From contig NZ_JBDPLH010000008.1 in the NCBI RefSeq assembly GCF_040187885.1, positions 163,933 through 227,932 of the forward strand: DNA of 64,000 nucleotides, written 5' to 3'. Below, piece after piece: positions 50,985 through 60,624 of the stretch (position 1 is the first letter of the stretch; each line of letters starts with the position of its first letter). A program made the translations under genes and the position numbers. This DNA is from Roseateles_E cavernae (GTDB lineage Bacteria; Pseudomonadota; Gammaproteobacteria; Burkholderiales; Burkholderiaceae_C). The notes under the pieces were generated by a model that saw only the letters and a list, made by a program, of their open reading frames with translations, searched no databases and was not told where the DNA came from.

Positions 50985-51630
50985 TCAGGCCGGCCAGGAT
51001 GTTGATCGTCAGTGCCAGCACGACGGTGTTGAACACAAAGGACAGCACCGCGTGCAGCAGCACCAGGCGGCGCATGGGCCGCGAGCTGACGGCCACGTCC
51101 GAGGTCTGCGAGGTGGCCGCCAGCGTGACTGCGAAATACATGAAGTCGACATAGTCGCGCTGCGGCTCGTCACCAGGGAACTCCAGGCCATGCGGGCTTT
51201 CGTCGCCGCTGTGGTAGAGGCTGGCATAGGCGAGCGCGAACTCGAACGGCAGCAGCAACCAGGAACCGGCCACTGTCGTGATGGCCAGCAGAAGATAGGC
51301 CCAGCTCTGAGGGGCGCCCGGCCCATGCCGCACCTGGGACAGCTCCAGCGCAATCGCCCCCAGGCTGGCCGCCGCACTGGCCACGGCCAGCAGCAGCATC
51401 GCCGCCATGCCGTCGGCACGGGCGCGTGCCTGGCGCTGCAGATGCAGATGGTCGGAGCGCCACATCATCTGCAAGGCCAGGCCCAGATAGAGCCAGACAC
51501 CGACATTCCAGCCGATCAGGCTGCGCGTCAGCGCCGGCAGGCTGGCGGGCAGGGTCAGGCCGACGACCACGCCCACGGCCAGGGCCGACAGCAGGCGCGG
51601 ACGCAGGCGCAGCTGGCGCAGCAGCTTCAT
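50977..51630 (-). CDS. DUF1345 integral membrane protein
   Basis: This 217-residue protein has about five membrane segments. The YVDFMYFAVTLAATSQTSDVAV stretch near residue 165 is the hallmark of DUF1345 and resembles a potassium-channel-like selectivity region, though this is not established. It starts inside the stop of the upstream DUF1653 gene (ATGA). Function unknown. Confidence 0.85.
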   Translation of the reverse strand: MKLLRQLRLRPRLLSALAVGVVVGLTLPASLPALTRSLIGWNVGVWLYLGLALQMMWRSDHLHLQRQARARADGMAAMLLLAVASAAASLGAIALELSQVRHGPGAPQSWAYLLLAITTVAGSWLLLPFEFALAYASLYHSGDESPHGLEFPGDEPQRDYVDFMYFAVTLAATSQTSDVAVSSRPMRRLVLLHAVLSFVFNTVVLALTINILAGLIS

Positions 51631-51866
51631 GGGTCGACGGCGCTGAAGCGGGCGACCTGCCGGCCGTCGACGTCCAGCATGCCGAAGAACATCGCATGGG
51701 GTCGCACCCACAGGCCGCCGGCCCCGTAGAGCGGGCGGTAAACCACCAGCGGCTCCAGCGTCTCGCTATGGCGGGCCACGCCGATGACCTCGTAGTCGGC
51801 GCCCTTGTAATGGCGGTAGCGGCCGGTCGGTGTCGGGGGCAGCTCGGGCAGATCGTCAGCGCTCAT
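51627..51866 (-). CDS. DUF1653 small protein
   Basis: This 79-residue soluble protein matches DUF1653: GRYRHYKGADYEVIGVARHSET in the middle, then LVVYRPLYGAGGLWVRPHAMF. The start at 51866 is near the divergent RsmB-type gene. The end overlaps the DUF1345 start. Function unknown. Confidence 0.85.
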   Translation of the reverse strand: MSADDLPELPPTPTGRYRHYKGADYEVIGVARHSETLEPLVVYRPLYGAGGLWVRPHAMFFGMLDVDGRQVARFSAVDP

Positions 51867-51891
51867 GGGCGGGCCGGGGATAATCGGGGCT

Positions 51892-53151
51892 ATGCATCCT
51901 AATGCCCTTCTAGAAATGAGCTGCGAGCTGCTGCGCGCGGTGCTCAAAATGGACGCACCCGCCGATGGCGTGGTGTCCGCGTTTTTCCGCAAGAACAAGG
52001 CCCTGGGCCAACGCGAGCGCCATGCGCTGGCCGAGACCACCTATGCCGTGTTGCGCCAGCGCCTGCAGCTGCAGCATCTGGCCCAGTCCGGCACCGGTCC
52101 GCTGGAGCGCCGCCTGGCCATCCTGGCCTGGCAGGGCAGCGAGACCTTTCTGCGCGGCGCGCTGAGCCCGACCGAGCAGCAATGGCTGGCCCAGGTCCAG
52201 GCCATCGACAAGAGCGGCCTGGCCCCCAAGCTGCGCCACAACCTGCCCGAATGGCTGGCCGAGCCGCTGCTGCAGCGCCTGGGCGATGAGGGATTCTGGG
52301 CGCTGGCCGCCAGCATGAACGAGGGCGCGCCGCTGGATCTGCGCGCCAATGTGCAGAAGGCCAAGCGCGAGGAGGTCCAGGAGGCGCTGCGTGCGGCCGG
52401 CGTCAGTGCCGAGCCCACGCCGTTCTCGCCCTGGGGCCTGCGCGTGCAGGGCAAGCCGGCGCTGAACAAGCTGGAGGTTTTCACCAGCGGCGCGGTCGAG
52501 GTGCAGGACGAGGGCAGCCAGCTGCTGGCCCTGCTGCTCGATGCCAAGCGCAGCGAGATGGTGGTGGACTTCTGTGCCGGCGCCGGCGGCAAGACGCTGG
52601 CGCTGGGTGCGGCGATGCGCAATACCGGCCGGCTCTATGCCTTCGATGTGTCCGGCCACCGACTGGCGGCGCTGAAGCCGCGGCTGGCGCGCAGCGGCCT
52701 GTCCAATGTCTACCCGACCCAGATCGCGCATGAGCGCGACGAGCGCATCAAGCGCCTGTCCGGCAAGATTGATCGCGTGCTGGTCGATGCGCCGTGTTCG
52801 GGGCTGGGTACTTTGCGGCGCAACCCCGATCTGAAATGGCGCCAGTCGCCCCAGGCGATTGCCGAGTTGCAGGCCAAGCAGACGGCCATCCTGAACAGCG
52901 CGGCGCGCCTGCTGAAGTCGGGCGGCCGCCTGGTCTATGCGACCTGCAGCCTGCTGGATGCGGAGAACGAGAGCATTGCCGAGGCCTTCAGTGCCGCCCA
53001 TCCGGAGTTCAAGCTGCTGGATGCCGGCGAGCAACTGGCACGGGCCCATGTGGCGCAGGCCGAGCGCCTGGTCGACCGGGGCTATCTGCGCCTGTGGCCG
53101 CATCAGCACCAGACCGATGGCTTTTTTGCCGCCGTCTGGGAGCGGAGTTGA
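51892..53151 (+). CDS. RsmB/NOP-family RNA cytosine-C5 methyltransferase
   Basis: This 419-residue enzyme has an N-terminal NusB-like helical part and a C-terminal SAM domain: DFCAGAGGKTLALGA near residue 228, the VDAPCSGLGTLRRNPD motif with the release cysteine, and VYATCSLLDAENE with the catalytic cysteine. RsmB of E. coli modifies C967 of 16S rRNA, and this protein is a likely counterpart, though other RsmB/F-type targets cannot be excluded. Confidence 0.88.
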   Translation: MHPNALLEMSCELLRAVLKMDAPADGVVSAFFRKNKALGQRERHALAETTYAVLRQRLQLQHLAQSGTGPLERRLAILAWQGSETFLRGALSPTEQQWLAQVQAIDKSGLAPKLRHNLPEWLAEPLLQRLGDEGFWALAASMNEGAPLDLRANVQKAKREEVQEALRAAGVSAEPTPFSPWGLRVQGKPALNKLEVFTSGAVEVQDEGSQLLALLLDAKRSEMVVDFCAGAGGKTLALGAAMRNTGRLYAFDVSGHRLAALKPRLARSGLSNVYPTQIAHERDERIKRLSGKIDRVLVDAPCSGLGTLRRNPDLKWRQSPQAIAELQAKQTAILNSAARLLKSGGRLVYATCSLLDAENESIAEAFSAAHPEFKLLDAGEQLARAHVAQAERLVDRGYLRLWPHQHQTDGFFAAVWERS

Positions 53152-53271
53152 ATGGCAGGCCGGCAGGTCGCGTGCGCGCTTGCGTACAGAAACTCTTAAC
53201 ACGACCCGCCTACAATCGAGCCGGATTGTGGTTTTCTGTTAACGCTCCGCTGCGGGCAGGGTAAGGAACGA

Positions 53272-54492
53272 ATGAACTTTCTCATGAGCCTCCACGATGG
53301 CTTGGTCCAGTGGCTGGGCTTCGGCCTGCTGGAGGCCAGCATCTGGCAGGTCGTGGCCTATGCCCTGGTCGTGACCCATATCACCATCGCGGCGGTGACG
53401 ATCTTCCTGCATCGGGCCCAGGCGCATCGGGCGCTGGACCTGGGGCCGATTCCTTCGCATTTCTTCCGTTTCTGGCTGTGGCTGACCACCGGCATGGTGA
53501 CCAAGGAATGGGTCGCAATCCACCGCAAGCACCATGCCAAATGCGAGACCGAAGACGACCCGCACAGCCCTCAGACCCGCGGCCTGAAGAAGGTCTTGCG
53601 CGAAGGTGCCGAGCTGTACCGCCATGAGGCCAAGAACGAGGAGACGCTCGCCAAGTACAGCCATGGCGTGCCCGATGACTGGATCGAGCGCAATCTCTAC
53701 ACCCGCTTCAGCTGGCAGGGCGTGGGCCTGATGTTGATCATCAATATGGTCTTGTTCGGTGCCATCGGCGCGAGCATCTGGGCACTGCAGATGGCCTGGA
53801 TCCCGATCTGGGCGGCCGGCGTGGTCAATGGCATCGGCCATTTCTGGGGCTACCGCAACTTCGAGGCCCAGGACGCGTCGACCAATATCTCGCCCTGGGG
53901 CCTCGTCATCGGCGGCGAGGAGCTGCACAACAACCACCACACCTATCCGACCTCGGCCAAATTCTCGATCAAACCCTACGAGTTCGACATCGGTTGGGCC
54001 TATATCCGGGCGATGGAGATGGTGGGCTGGGCCAAGGTGCGCAAGACCGCGCCCAAGCTGCGTCTGGGCGCGATCCGGCCGGCCGACAAGGACACGCTGG
54101 AGGCGCTGATCGCCAACCGCTACGAGGTGATGGCCCATTACGGCCGCGGTCTGAAAGAGGCCTGCACCACCGAGCTCGCCCGGCTGAAGGCCCAGGGTGA
54201 GCAGCACAGCGCAAAGTGGCAGCAGTTCAAGCTGGCCAAGCGCTGGCTGCACCGCGATCAGGATCGCATCCCGCAGGCCTATCGGGCCGAGATCGCCAGC
54301 GTGCGCGCCGCCAGCCCGGCGCTGGACAAGCTGCTGCTGATGCGCGAAGAGCTGCGCCAGCTCTGGACCCGCACCAATGTCTCCGCCGAGCAGTTGGTCA
54401 GCGATCTGCAAGCCTGGTGCCACCGGGCCGAGGAGAGCGGCATTGCCGAGCTGAGGGCCTTCTCGATGGGGCTGCGCACGGCGCGTGCCTGA
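53272..54492 (+). CDS. Membrane fatty acid desaturase, delta-9 type
   Basis: This 406-residue di-iron enzyme puts a double bond in membrane lipid acyl chains. The three His boxes are present: HRAQAHRAL near residue 45, HRKHHAKC near residue 84 and HNNHHTYPTS near residue 222, with four membrane segments. An extra helical C-terminal tail of about 120 residues goes beyond the core. It is followed by a terminator, so it is a single-gene unit. Its promoter region holds TTGTGG/TAACG with no regulator site that I can identify. Confidence 0.9.
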   Translation: MNFLMSLHDGLVQWLGFGLLEASIWQVVAYALVVTHITIAAVTIFLHRAQAHRALDLGPIPSHFFRFWLWLTTGMVTKEWVAIHRKHHAKCETEDDPHSPQTRGLKKVLREGAELYRHEAKNEETLAKYSHGVPDDWIERNLYTRFSWQGVGLMLIINMVLFGAIGASIWALQMAWIPIWAAGVVNGIGHFWGYRNFEAQDASTNISPWGLVIGGEELHNNHHTYPTSAKFSIKPYEFDIGWAYIRAMEMVGWAKVRKTAPKLRLGAIRPADKDTLEALIANRYEVMAHYGRGLKEACTTELARLKAQGEQHSAKWQQFKLAKRWLHRDQDRIPQAYRAEIASVRAASPALDKLLLMREELRQLWTRTNVSAEQLVSDLQAWCHRAEESGIAELRAFSMGLRTARA

Positions 54493-54522
54493 ACTTGTCG
54501 GGCAGGTTTCCCCCGGGTAAAG

Positions 54523-54546
54523 GGCGCCGCGAGTCGGCGCCTTTTT
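54523..54546 (+). terminator. Rho-independent terminator after the desaturase
   Basis: Seven-base arms GGCGCCG and CGGCGCC around CGAGT, followed by five T. Confidence 0.85.
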
Positions 54547-54596
54547 CATGGCGGCTGCCTATACTTTGTGCGTAGCAAGCAGTTCAGGAGCGCGTC

Positions 54597-55091
54597 ATGC
54601 AAAGAATGTTCAAGGCCTCGATGCTGGGATTGCTGATGGGCTTGTGTCTGTCGGCGCAGGCGGCGGTCGAGGTGAAGTTCGTTGAGCCCGAGAAGTTCCA
54701 GGATGCCAGCGAGTCGATCATCGATCGCGAGCGCACGCTGGAGATGCTGGAGGCGCATCTGCGCAGCCTGGCCGAGAAAAACGTGCCGGCGTCGCAGAAG
54801 CTGTTGATCGAGGTGCTGGACCTGAATCTGGCGGGCCAGCTCGAACCTCGCGGCGCGATGATGGATCGCATCCGCGTGCTGCGTTCGGTGACCTGGCCGA
54901 GCATCGAGCTGCGTTATGTGCTCAGCGATGGCCAGGCCACGCTGCGAGAGGGCAAGGTGAGTCTGTCCGACATGAACTATATGTGGGGCCTCAACCGCTA
55001 CACCAGCGGCGAGCCGCTGCGCTACGAGAAGCGCATGCTGGATGAATGGTTTGCCGGCGAGTTCGCGGCTGACGCGGCCCGCAAGCCCTGA
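54597..55091 (+). CDS. DUF3016 secreted protein
   Basis: This 164-residue protein has a signal peptide (MLGLLMGLCLSAQA-A). The mature part begins VEVKFVEPEKFQDASES and contains LEVLDLNLAGQLEPRG and YVLSDGQATLREG, which fit DUF3016, a periplasmic family of unknown role. It stands alone between two terminators. Confidence 0.82.
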   Translation: MQRMFKASMLGLLMGLCLSAQAAVEVKFVEPEKFQDASESIIDRERTLEMLEAHLRSLAEKNVPASQKLLIEVLDLNLAGQLEPRGAMMDRIRVLRSVTWPSIELRYVLSDGQATLREGKVSLSDMNYMWGLNRYTSGEPLRYEKRMLDEWFAGEFAADAARKP

Positions 55092-55098
55092 AACGAAA

Positions 55099-55121
55099 AA
55101 ACCCGCCGAAGGCGGGTTTTT
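55099..55121 (+). terminator. Rho-independent terminator
   Basis: AACCCGCC and GGCGGGTT around GAA with T run. As the opposite strand reads A-rich before it, it may also end the rpmB-rpmG transcript coming from the other side. Confidence 0.85.
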
Positions 55122-55144
55122 CTTGGCCGCAAGACCGGGCCGAA

Positions 55145-55315
55145 TTACTTCAGCTTGATTTCCTTGTACAGGACATGCTTGCGAGCCTTGGGGTCGAACT
55201 TCATGAATTCGAGCTTTTCGGGCGTCGTCTTCTTGTTCTTGTTCGTGGTGTAGAAATGGCCGGTACCCGCAGTGGATTCCAGCTTGATCTTTTCGCGTCC
55301 GCCTTTGGATGCCAT
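55145..55315 (-). CDS. rpmG: Ribosomal protein bL33
   Basis: This 56-residue basic protein reads MASKGGREKIKLESTAGTG and then FYTTNKNKKTTPEKLEF, the bL33 pattern. It has no cysteines, so it is the zinc-free form. It lies 30 bases after rpmB on the same strand, the standard rpmB-rpmG operon. Confidence 0.95.
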   Translation of the reverse strand: MASKGGREKIKLESTAGTGHFYTTNKNKKTTPEKLEFMKFDPKARKHVLYKEIKLK

Positions 55316-55345
55316 GGTGATGCTCCTTAATTCCTAGTGGACTTT

Positions 55346-55579
55346 TTACAGCTCGCCCTTGGCGCGCAGGTCAGCGACGACTTGGTCGATGCCGACCTTG
55401 TCGATCAAACGCAGAGCCGCATTGCTGATGCGCAGACGCACCCAGCGGTTTTCAGTTTCCAGCCAGAAACGGCGGTACTGCAGGTTCGGCAGGAACCGAC
55501 GCTTGGTTTTGTTGTTGGCGTGGGAGACATTGTTCCCCACCATGGGCTTCTTGCCCGTGACTTGACAGACGCGTGCCAT
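55346..55579 (-). CDS. rpmB: Ribosomal protein bL28
   Basis: This 77-residue basic protein reads MARVCQVTGKKPMVGNNVSH, followed by NKTKRRFLPNLQ, the bL28 pattern. Only one cysteine is present, so it is a zinc-free form. It is the first gene of the rpmB-rpmG operon; the 222 bases between it and trxB hold its promoter and no other gene that I can see. Confidence 0.96.
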   Translation of the reverse strand: MARVCQVTGKKPMVGNNVSHANNKTKRRFLPNLQYRRFWLETENRWVRLRISNAALRLIDKVGIDQVVADLRAKGEL

Positions 55580-55801
55580 GACGCTTCTCCGGTTTGATTT
55601 TCTGACCCAGCTGCCTCAGGGGAGCTGTATTCAGCATCCCCGGTGAGACATCCACATGACCGCTTTATGCAAGCTAAACCCGTCGGCCCCGTCATCGATA
55701 CCAATCGTTGACAAAACCTCGGAGCGCGGTCCATCCAGCAAGCAAGCCGGCGAGTATAGCCTGAATTCAGGCCAAAGACCAGCGGCCGCCGGGATTCAGC
55801 C

Positions 55802-56761
55802 TCAGCCTTGCTCCTGCTCCAGGAAACGCTGGGCGTCGAGCGCGGCCATGCAGCCGGTGCCGGCGCTGGTGATGGCCTGGCGGTAGATATGGTCCTGCAC
55901 ATCGCCGGCGGCGAACACGCCGGGCACGCTGGTCATGGTCGCAAAGCCGTTCAAGCCGCTCTTGGTGATGATGTAGCCGTCCTTCATCTCCAGCTGGCCC
56001 TTGAAGATGTCGGTATTGGGCTGGTGGCCGATCGCGATGAAGCAGCCCTGCAGTTTCAGCTCCTTCGTGCTGCCATCGGCCGTGCTCTTGATGCGCACGC
56101 CGGTGACGCCGCTCTGGTCGCCCAGCACCTCGTCCAGGGTGTTGAACAGATGCAGCTCCATCTTGCCGGCCTTGACCTTGTCCATCATCTTGTCGATCAG
56201 GATGGGCTCGGCGCGGAACTTGTCGCGGCGGTGGATCACATGGACCTTGCTGGCGATATTGCTCAGATACAGCGCTTCCTCGACCGCCGTATTGCCGCCG
56301 CCGACCACGCAGACCTCCTGCTCGCGGTAGAAGAAGCCGTCGCAGGTCGCGCAACCACTGACCCCGCGGCCCATGAAAGCCTCCTCCGACGGCAGGCCCA
56401 GATACTTGGCCGAAGCGCCGGTCGCGATGATCAGGGCGTCGCAGGTGTAGACGCCGCTGTCGCCCTTGAGCGTGAACGGGCGCTTGGAGAAGTCGACCTC
56501 GTTGATATGGTCGTAGACGATCTGGGTCTTGAAGCGCTCGGCATGCTGCTGGAAGCGCTGCATCAGCTCGGGGCCCTGCACCCCCATCACATCGGCCGGC
56601 CAGTTGTCCACCTCGGTGGTGGTCATCAGCTGCCCGCCCTGAGCCATGCCGGTCAGCAAGGTGGGCTTCAGATTGGCGCGCGCGGCATAGATGGCGGCGG
56701 TGTAGCCGGCCGGGCCGGAGCCCAGAATCAGCAGCGGATGGTGTTGGGTGGTTTGGCTCAT
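55802..56761 (-). CDS. trxB: Thioredoxin reductase
   Basis: This 319-residue FAD enzyme passes electrons from NADPH to thioredoxin. Motifs: ILGSGPAGYTAAIYAARA at the start for FAD, the redox-active pair in CATCDGFFYRE near residue 137, VVGGGNTAVEEALYL for NADPH and the late GDVQDHIYRQAITSAGTGCMAAL. It is divergent from the Crp/Fnr-type gene with 180 bases between, and both may be redox-responsive. It may supply reduced thioredoxin for the ArsC in this window. Confidence 0.96.
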   Translation of the reverse strand: MSQTTQHHPLLILGSGPAGYTAAIYAARANLKPTLLTGMAQGGQLMTTTEVDNWPADVMGVQGPELMQRFQQHAERFKTQIVYDHINEVDFSKRPFTLKGDSGVYTCDALIIATGASAKYLGLPSEEAFMGRGVSGCATCDGFFYREQEVCVVGGGNTAVEEALYLSNIASKVHVIHRRDKFRAEPILIDKMMDKVKAGKMELHLFNTLDEVLGDQSGVTGVRIKSTADGSTKELKLQGCFIAIGHQPNTDIFKGQLEMKDGYIITKSGLNGFATMTSVPGVFAAGDVQDHIYRQAITSAGTGCMAALDAQRFLEQEQG

Positions 56762-56941
56762 GAGGGCGATATGGGGTTGCGGGCACAACACACAAGAGTT
56801 GATCGCCGCGCTTATACGGCCAAGACCCTATGGAGAGTTGTGACCAAGTTGGCACAATGGCTACATTCTAGGCAGCTGGCCGATCAAGCGGCTGACGGCC
56901 TCACAACAACCCCAACATACAAAAGTCAGAGGAGTTTCTTC

Positions 56942-57610
56942 ATGGCCATGCTGTCCAACCTGGACCTGATCCGCAGGGTGCCCTTGTTCTCCCTGCTGAC
57001 CACCGATCAGGCGCAGTCCATTGCGGACAGCGTGGTCAAGCGCCGCTTCAAGCGCGGCGAACTGATCGTCGAGCAGGGCACCAAGTCCAACGCGCTCTTC
57101 ATCCTGCTGAACGGCCGCGCCCGCGTGCTGACCGCCGACACCCGGGGGCGCGAGGTCATCCTCGCGGTGCTGCAGCCGGGCGACTATGTCGGCGAGATGA
57201 GTCTGATCGACAATGAGCCGCACTCGGCCACCGTGCGCGCCGAGGTGCAGACCGATATGCTGGTGCTGGGCCGCAGCGAGTTCTCGCGCTGCCTGCCGGA
57301 CAGCAGCAGCCTGTCCTACGCCATCCTGCGCGGCCTGGTCGCGCGGCTGCGCAATGCCGATCGCCAGATCGAGTCGTTGGCCCTGCTGGATGTCTATGGC
57401 CGCGTCGCGCGCACCCTGCTGGACATGTCCGAAGAAGAGAAGGGCCTGAAGATCATCCGCGGCAAGGTCTCGCGCCAGGACATGGCCAAGGTGGTCGGCG
57501 CCTCGCGCGAGATGGTCAGCCGGGTCATGAAGGATCTGGAGGACAAGGGTGTGATCGAGACCCTGGAGAACGGCTCCGTGGTGATCAAGGAGCGCCTGGC
57601 CCACGACTGA
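56942..57610 (+). CDS. Crp/Fnr-family transcriptional regulator
   Basis: This 222-residue protein has a cyclic-nucleotide-binding-like domain (GELIVEQGTKSNALFILLNGRARV; PGDYVGEMSLIDNEPHSATVRA) and a C-terminal winged helix-turn-helix (VSRQDMAKVVGASREMVSRVMKDLEDKGVI). It lacks the Fnr four-cysteine iron-sulfur site, so it is not an oxygen-sensing Fnr. Start at 56942 follows GAGGAGTTT. It lies between trxB and ftsK; targets unknown. Confidence 0.88.
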   Translation: MAMLSNLDLIRRVPLFSLLTTDQAQSIADSVVKRRFKRGELIVEQGTKSNALFILLNGRARVLTADTRGREVILAVLQPGDYVGEMSLIDNEPHSATVRAEVQTDMLVLGRSEFSRCLPDSSSLSYAILRGLVARLRNADRQIESLALLDVYGRVARTLLDMSEEEKGLKIIRGKVSRQDMAKVVGASREMVSRVMKDLEDKGVIETLENGSVVIKERLAHD

Positions 57611-57640
57611 GCCCGGTGATTCCTGCGCCACAATGGCGCC

Positions 57641-59995
57641 ATGAGCTTTCCTCTGGGATCACTGCTGGGCGACGATGCGGCTGCCGCGCCCGATAAAGTC
57701 TATAAACGCCAGTCCAAGAAGGCGGCCGCCGCGCCGGCGCCGGTCAGTGCGTCGCGCACGCCGCTGTGGCTGGCGCTCGGTGCCTTTGTCTGGGCACTGT
57801 GCCTGCTGGCCCTGCTGAGCCACGACCGCGCTGATGCGGCCTTCTCGATCTCGGGTAGCCGCGAGCTGTATGGCAACTGGTTCGGCGCGCTGGGTGCCTG
57901 GGTCTCGGACCTGCTACTTTTCGTCTTCGGTTACTCGGCCTGGTGGCTGATGCTGGTCGGCCTGCGGGTCTGGTTGGGCAGCTTGGCCGGCGTTTTGCGG
58001 GCTGAGCCGCCGCCTCAAGGTAACAAATTGCGCGCGCGCGGCCTGTTCTGGCTGAGCGTTCTGCTGCTGATTTGTGCGAGTTGCGCCCTTGAGTGGTCGC
58101 GGCTCTATGCCTGGGAATCGCGGCTGCCCGGTCATGCCGGCGGCGTGCTGGGCTACACCCTGGGTCCCTGGAGCATGCGGGCGCTGGGCTTTGCCGGTTC
58201 GGGCGTGGTCTGGATCGCGGCCTTGCTGGCCGGCGCCTCGCTGGCCCTGCAGTTTTCCTGGCTGCGTGTGGCCGAGGTGATAGGCACCTGGGTCGAGACC
58301 CTGCGTGAGCGCCGCCAGGAGCGCCGCGAGATCAAGGAAGACCAGAAGGTCGGCCAGCAGGCCTTGCGCGAGCGCGAGAAAGTGGTCGAGGTCGAGCGCC
58401 ATGTGGTCGAGGAGCACATCCCCATCGTGATCGAGGCACCGGTGGTCGAGGTGCCCAAGTCCACCCGCGTCGCCAAGGAGCGGCAGAAGACCCTGTTCGC
58501 CGACGCCAGCGATACGAAACTTCCCCAGGTCGATCTGCTGGATGCCGCGCCGACCCGGGTCGAGTCGGTGACGCCCGAGTCGCTGGAAATGACCAGCCGC
58601 ATGATCGAGAAGAAGCTGAAGGACTTCGGCGTCGAGGTGCGGGTCGTCGCGGCCTCGCCGGGCCCGGTGATCACGCGCTACGAGATCGAGCCGGCCACCG
58701 GCGTCAAGGGCTCGCAGATCGTCAACCTGGCCAAGGATCTGGCGCGCTCGCTGAGCCTGGTCAGCATCCGCGTCGTCGAGACCATCCCGGGCAAGAACTT
58801 CATGGCGCTGGAGTTGCCGAATGCGCGCCGCCAGACCATCAAGCTCAGCGAGATCCTGGGCTCGCAGGTCTATGCCGACGCGCCGTCGATGCTGACGATG
58901 GCGCTGGGCAAGGACATCATCGGCGCACCGATGGTGGCCGACCTGGCCAAGATGCCGCACTGCCTGGTGGCCGGCACGACCGGCTCGGGCAAGTCGGTGG
59001 GCATCAACGCGATGATTCTGAGCCTGCTCTACAAGGCCGAGGCGCGCGATGTGCGCCTGATCATGATCGACCCGAAGATGCTGGAAATGAGCGTCTACGA
59101 GGGCATCCCGCATCTGCTGGCGCCGGTGGTCACCGACATGAAGCAGGCCGCCAACGCGCTGAACTGGTGCGTGGGCGAGATGGAGCGGCGCTACAAGCTG
59201 ATGTCCAAGATGGGCGTGCGCAATCTGGCCGGCTACAACAAGAAGATAGCCGATGCCGACGAGCGCGGCGAGAAGATAGGCAACCCCTTCAGCCTGACGC
59301 CCGAGGCCCCGGAGCCGCTGGAGCGCCTGCCGCATATCGTCGTCGTGATCGATGAGCTGGCTGACCTGATGATGGTGGTCGGCAAGAAGATCGAAGAGCT
59401 GATTGCGCGCCTGGCGCAGAAGGCCCGCGCCGCCGGCATCCACCTGATCCTGGCCACGCAGCGGCCCTCGGTCGATGTGATCACCGGCCTGATCAAGGCC
59501 AATATCCCGACCCGTTTGAGCTTCCAGGTCAGCTCCAAGATCGACAGCCGCACCATCCTCGACCAGATGGGCGCCGAGGCCCTGCTGGGCATGGGCGATA
59601 TGCTCTATATGGCCTCGGGCACCGGCCTGCCGGTGCGCGTGCACGGCGCCTTTGTCAGCGACGAGGAGGTGCACCGCGTCGTCGAATACCTGAAGGAGCA
59701 GGGCGGTGAGCCCAACTACATCGAGGGCATTCTGGAAGGCGGCGTGCTCGACACCGAGGGCGGCGAGGCGCCGGCCCCGGGCGAGTCGGCCGGCGAGGCC
59801 GACCCGATGTATGACCAGGCGGTGGCCATCGTGCTGCAGCATCGCCGGGCCTCGATCTCGCTGGTGCAGCGCCATCTGCGCATCGGCTACAACCGGGCGG
59901 CGCGTCTGCTGGAGCAGATGGAGAAGTCCGGCCTGGTCGGCGCTATGAATACCAATGGCAGCCGCGATCTGATCATCCCGAAGCGAGACGAATGA
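57641..59995 (+). CDS. ftsK: DNA translocase FtsK
   Basis: This 784-residue protein moves chromosome ends to the division site. The N-terminal part has four membrane segments; a charged linker follows; the motor has Walker A GTTGSGKSVG near residue 445 and Walker B IVVVIDELADLMM. The C-terminal gamma domain (AVAIVLQHRRASISLVQRHLRIGYNRAARLLEQME) reads KOPS sites. The linker is short, as in many betaproteobacteria. It overlaps lolA by 4 bases. Confidence 0.95.
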   Translation: MSFPLGSLLGDDAAAAPDKVYKRQSKKAAAAPAPVSASRTPLWLALGAFVWALCLLALLSHDRADAAFSISGSRELYGNWFGALGAWVSDLLLFVFGYSAWWLMLVGLRVWLGSLAGVLRAEPPPQGNKLRARGLFWLSVLLLICASCALEWSRLYAWESRLPGHAGGVLGYTLGPWSMRALGFAGSGVVWIAALLAGASLALQFSWLRVAEVIGTWVETLRERRQERREIKEDQKVGQQALREREKVVEVERHVVEEHIPIVIEAPVVEVPKSTRVAKERQKTLFADASDTKLPQVDLLDAAPTRVESVTPESLEMTSRMIEKKLKDFGVEVRVVAASPGPVITRYEIEPATGVKGSQIVNLAKDLARSLSLVSIRVVETIPGKNFMALELPNARRQTIKLSEILGSQVYADAPSMLTMALGKDIIGAPMVADLAKMPHCLVAGTTGSGKSVGINAMILSLLYKAEARDVRLIMIDPKMLEMSVYEGIPHLLAPVVTDMKQAANALNWCVGEMERRYKLMSKMGVRNLAGYNKKIADADERGEKIGNPFSLTPEAPEPLERLPHIVVVIDELADLMMVVGKKIEELIARLAQKARAAGIHLILATQRPSVDVITGLIKANIPTRLSFQVSSKIDSRTILDQMGAEALLGMGDMLYMASGTGLPVRVHGAFVSDEEVHRVVEYLKEQGGEPNYIEGILEGGVLDTEGGEAPAPGESAGEADPMYDQAVAIVLQHRRASISLVQRHLRIGYNRAARLLEQMEKSGLVGAMNTNGSRDLIIPKRDE

Positions 59996-60612
59996 AACAG
60001 CTACTCATCTCCTTGTGTCTGGCCGCAGCCGCTTGTACCCACGCCCAGGCCGATGCGGTGCAGACCCTCAGGGACTTCAGTCGCGAGGTCAAGAGCGGCA
60101 AGGCCGAGTTCACGCAGACCGTCACCTCGCCGGACGGCAAGCGTAAGAAGAACTCCTCGGGCAGCTTCGAGTTTCAGCGCCCCAACCAGTTCCGCTTCGC
60201 CTATGCCAAGCCTTTCGAGCAGCTGATCGTCGGTGACGGCAAGAAGGTCTGGATCTATGACCCCGATCTGCAGCAGGCCAGCTCGCGCCGCATGGACCAG
60301 GCCCTGGGCGCCACGCCGGCGGCCCTGCTGGCCGGTGCGAATCTGGAGAAGGACTTCGAGCTGAAGGCCCAGCCTTCGGCCCAGGGCCTGGACTGGGTGC
60401 TGGCCACGCCGCGCGGGCCCCAGGCCGACAGCACCGGCCTGCAAAGCCTGAAGATCGGCTTCAAGGGCAAGGAACTGGCCGCGATCGAGGTGGTCGACGG
60501 CTTCGGCCAGCGCTCGCTGCTGCAGTTCAGCGCAGTGAGCAGCAATGCGGTGGTGGCGCCGGAGCGTTTTCGCTTTGTGCTGCCGGCCGGCGCCGATCTG
60601 ATCGAGCAGTAG
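59992..60612 (+). CDS. lolA: Outer-membrane lipoprotein carrier LolA
   Basis: This 206-residue periplasmic chaperone takes lipoproteins from the Lol ABC transporter to LolB. It has a signal peptide (LLISLCLAAAACTHAQA), then FSREVKSGKAEFTQTV and SGSFEFQRPNQFRFAYAKPFEQLIVGDGKKVWIYD, the family pattern. Its start lies within the ftsK stop (ATGA). Confidence 0.95.
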   Translation: MKQLLISLCLAAAACTHAQADAVQTLRDFSREVKSGKAEFTQTVTSPDGKRKKNSSGSFEFQRPNQFRFAYAKPFEQLIVGDGKKVWIYDPDLQQASSRRMDQALGATPAALLAGANLEKDFELKAQPSAQGLDWVLATPRGPQADSTGLQSLKIGFKGKELAAIEVVDGFGQRSLLQFSAVSSNAVVAPERFRFVLPAGADLIEQ

Positions 60613-60624
60613 GAGCGGCACCGG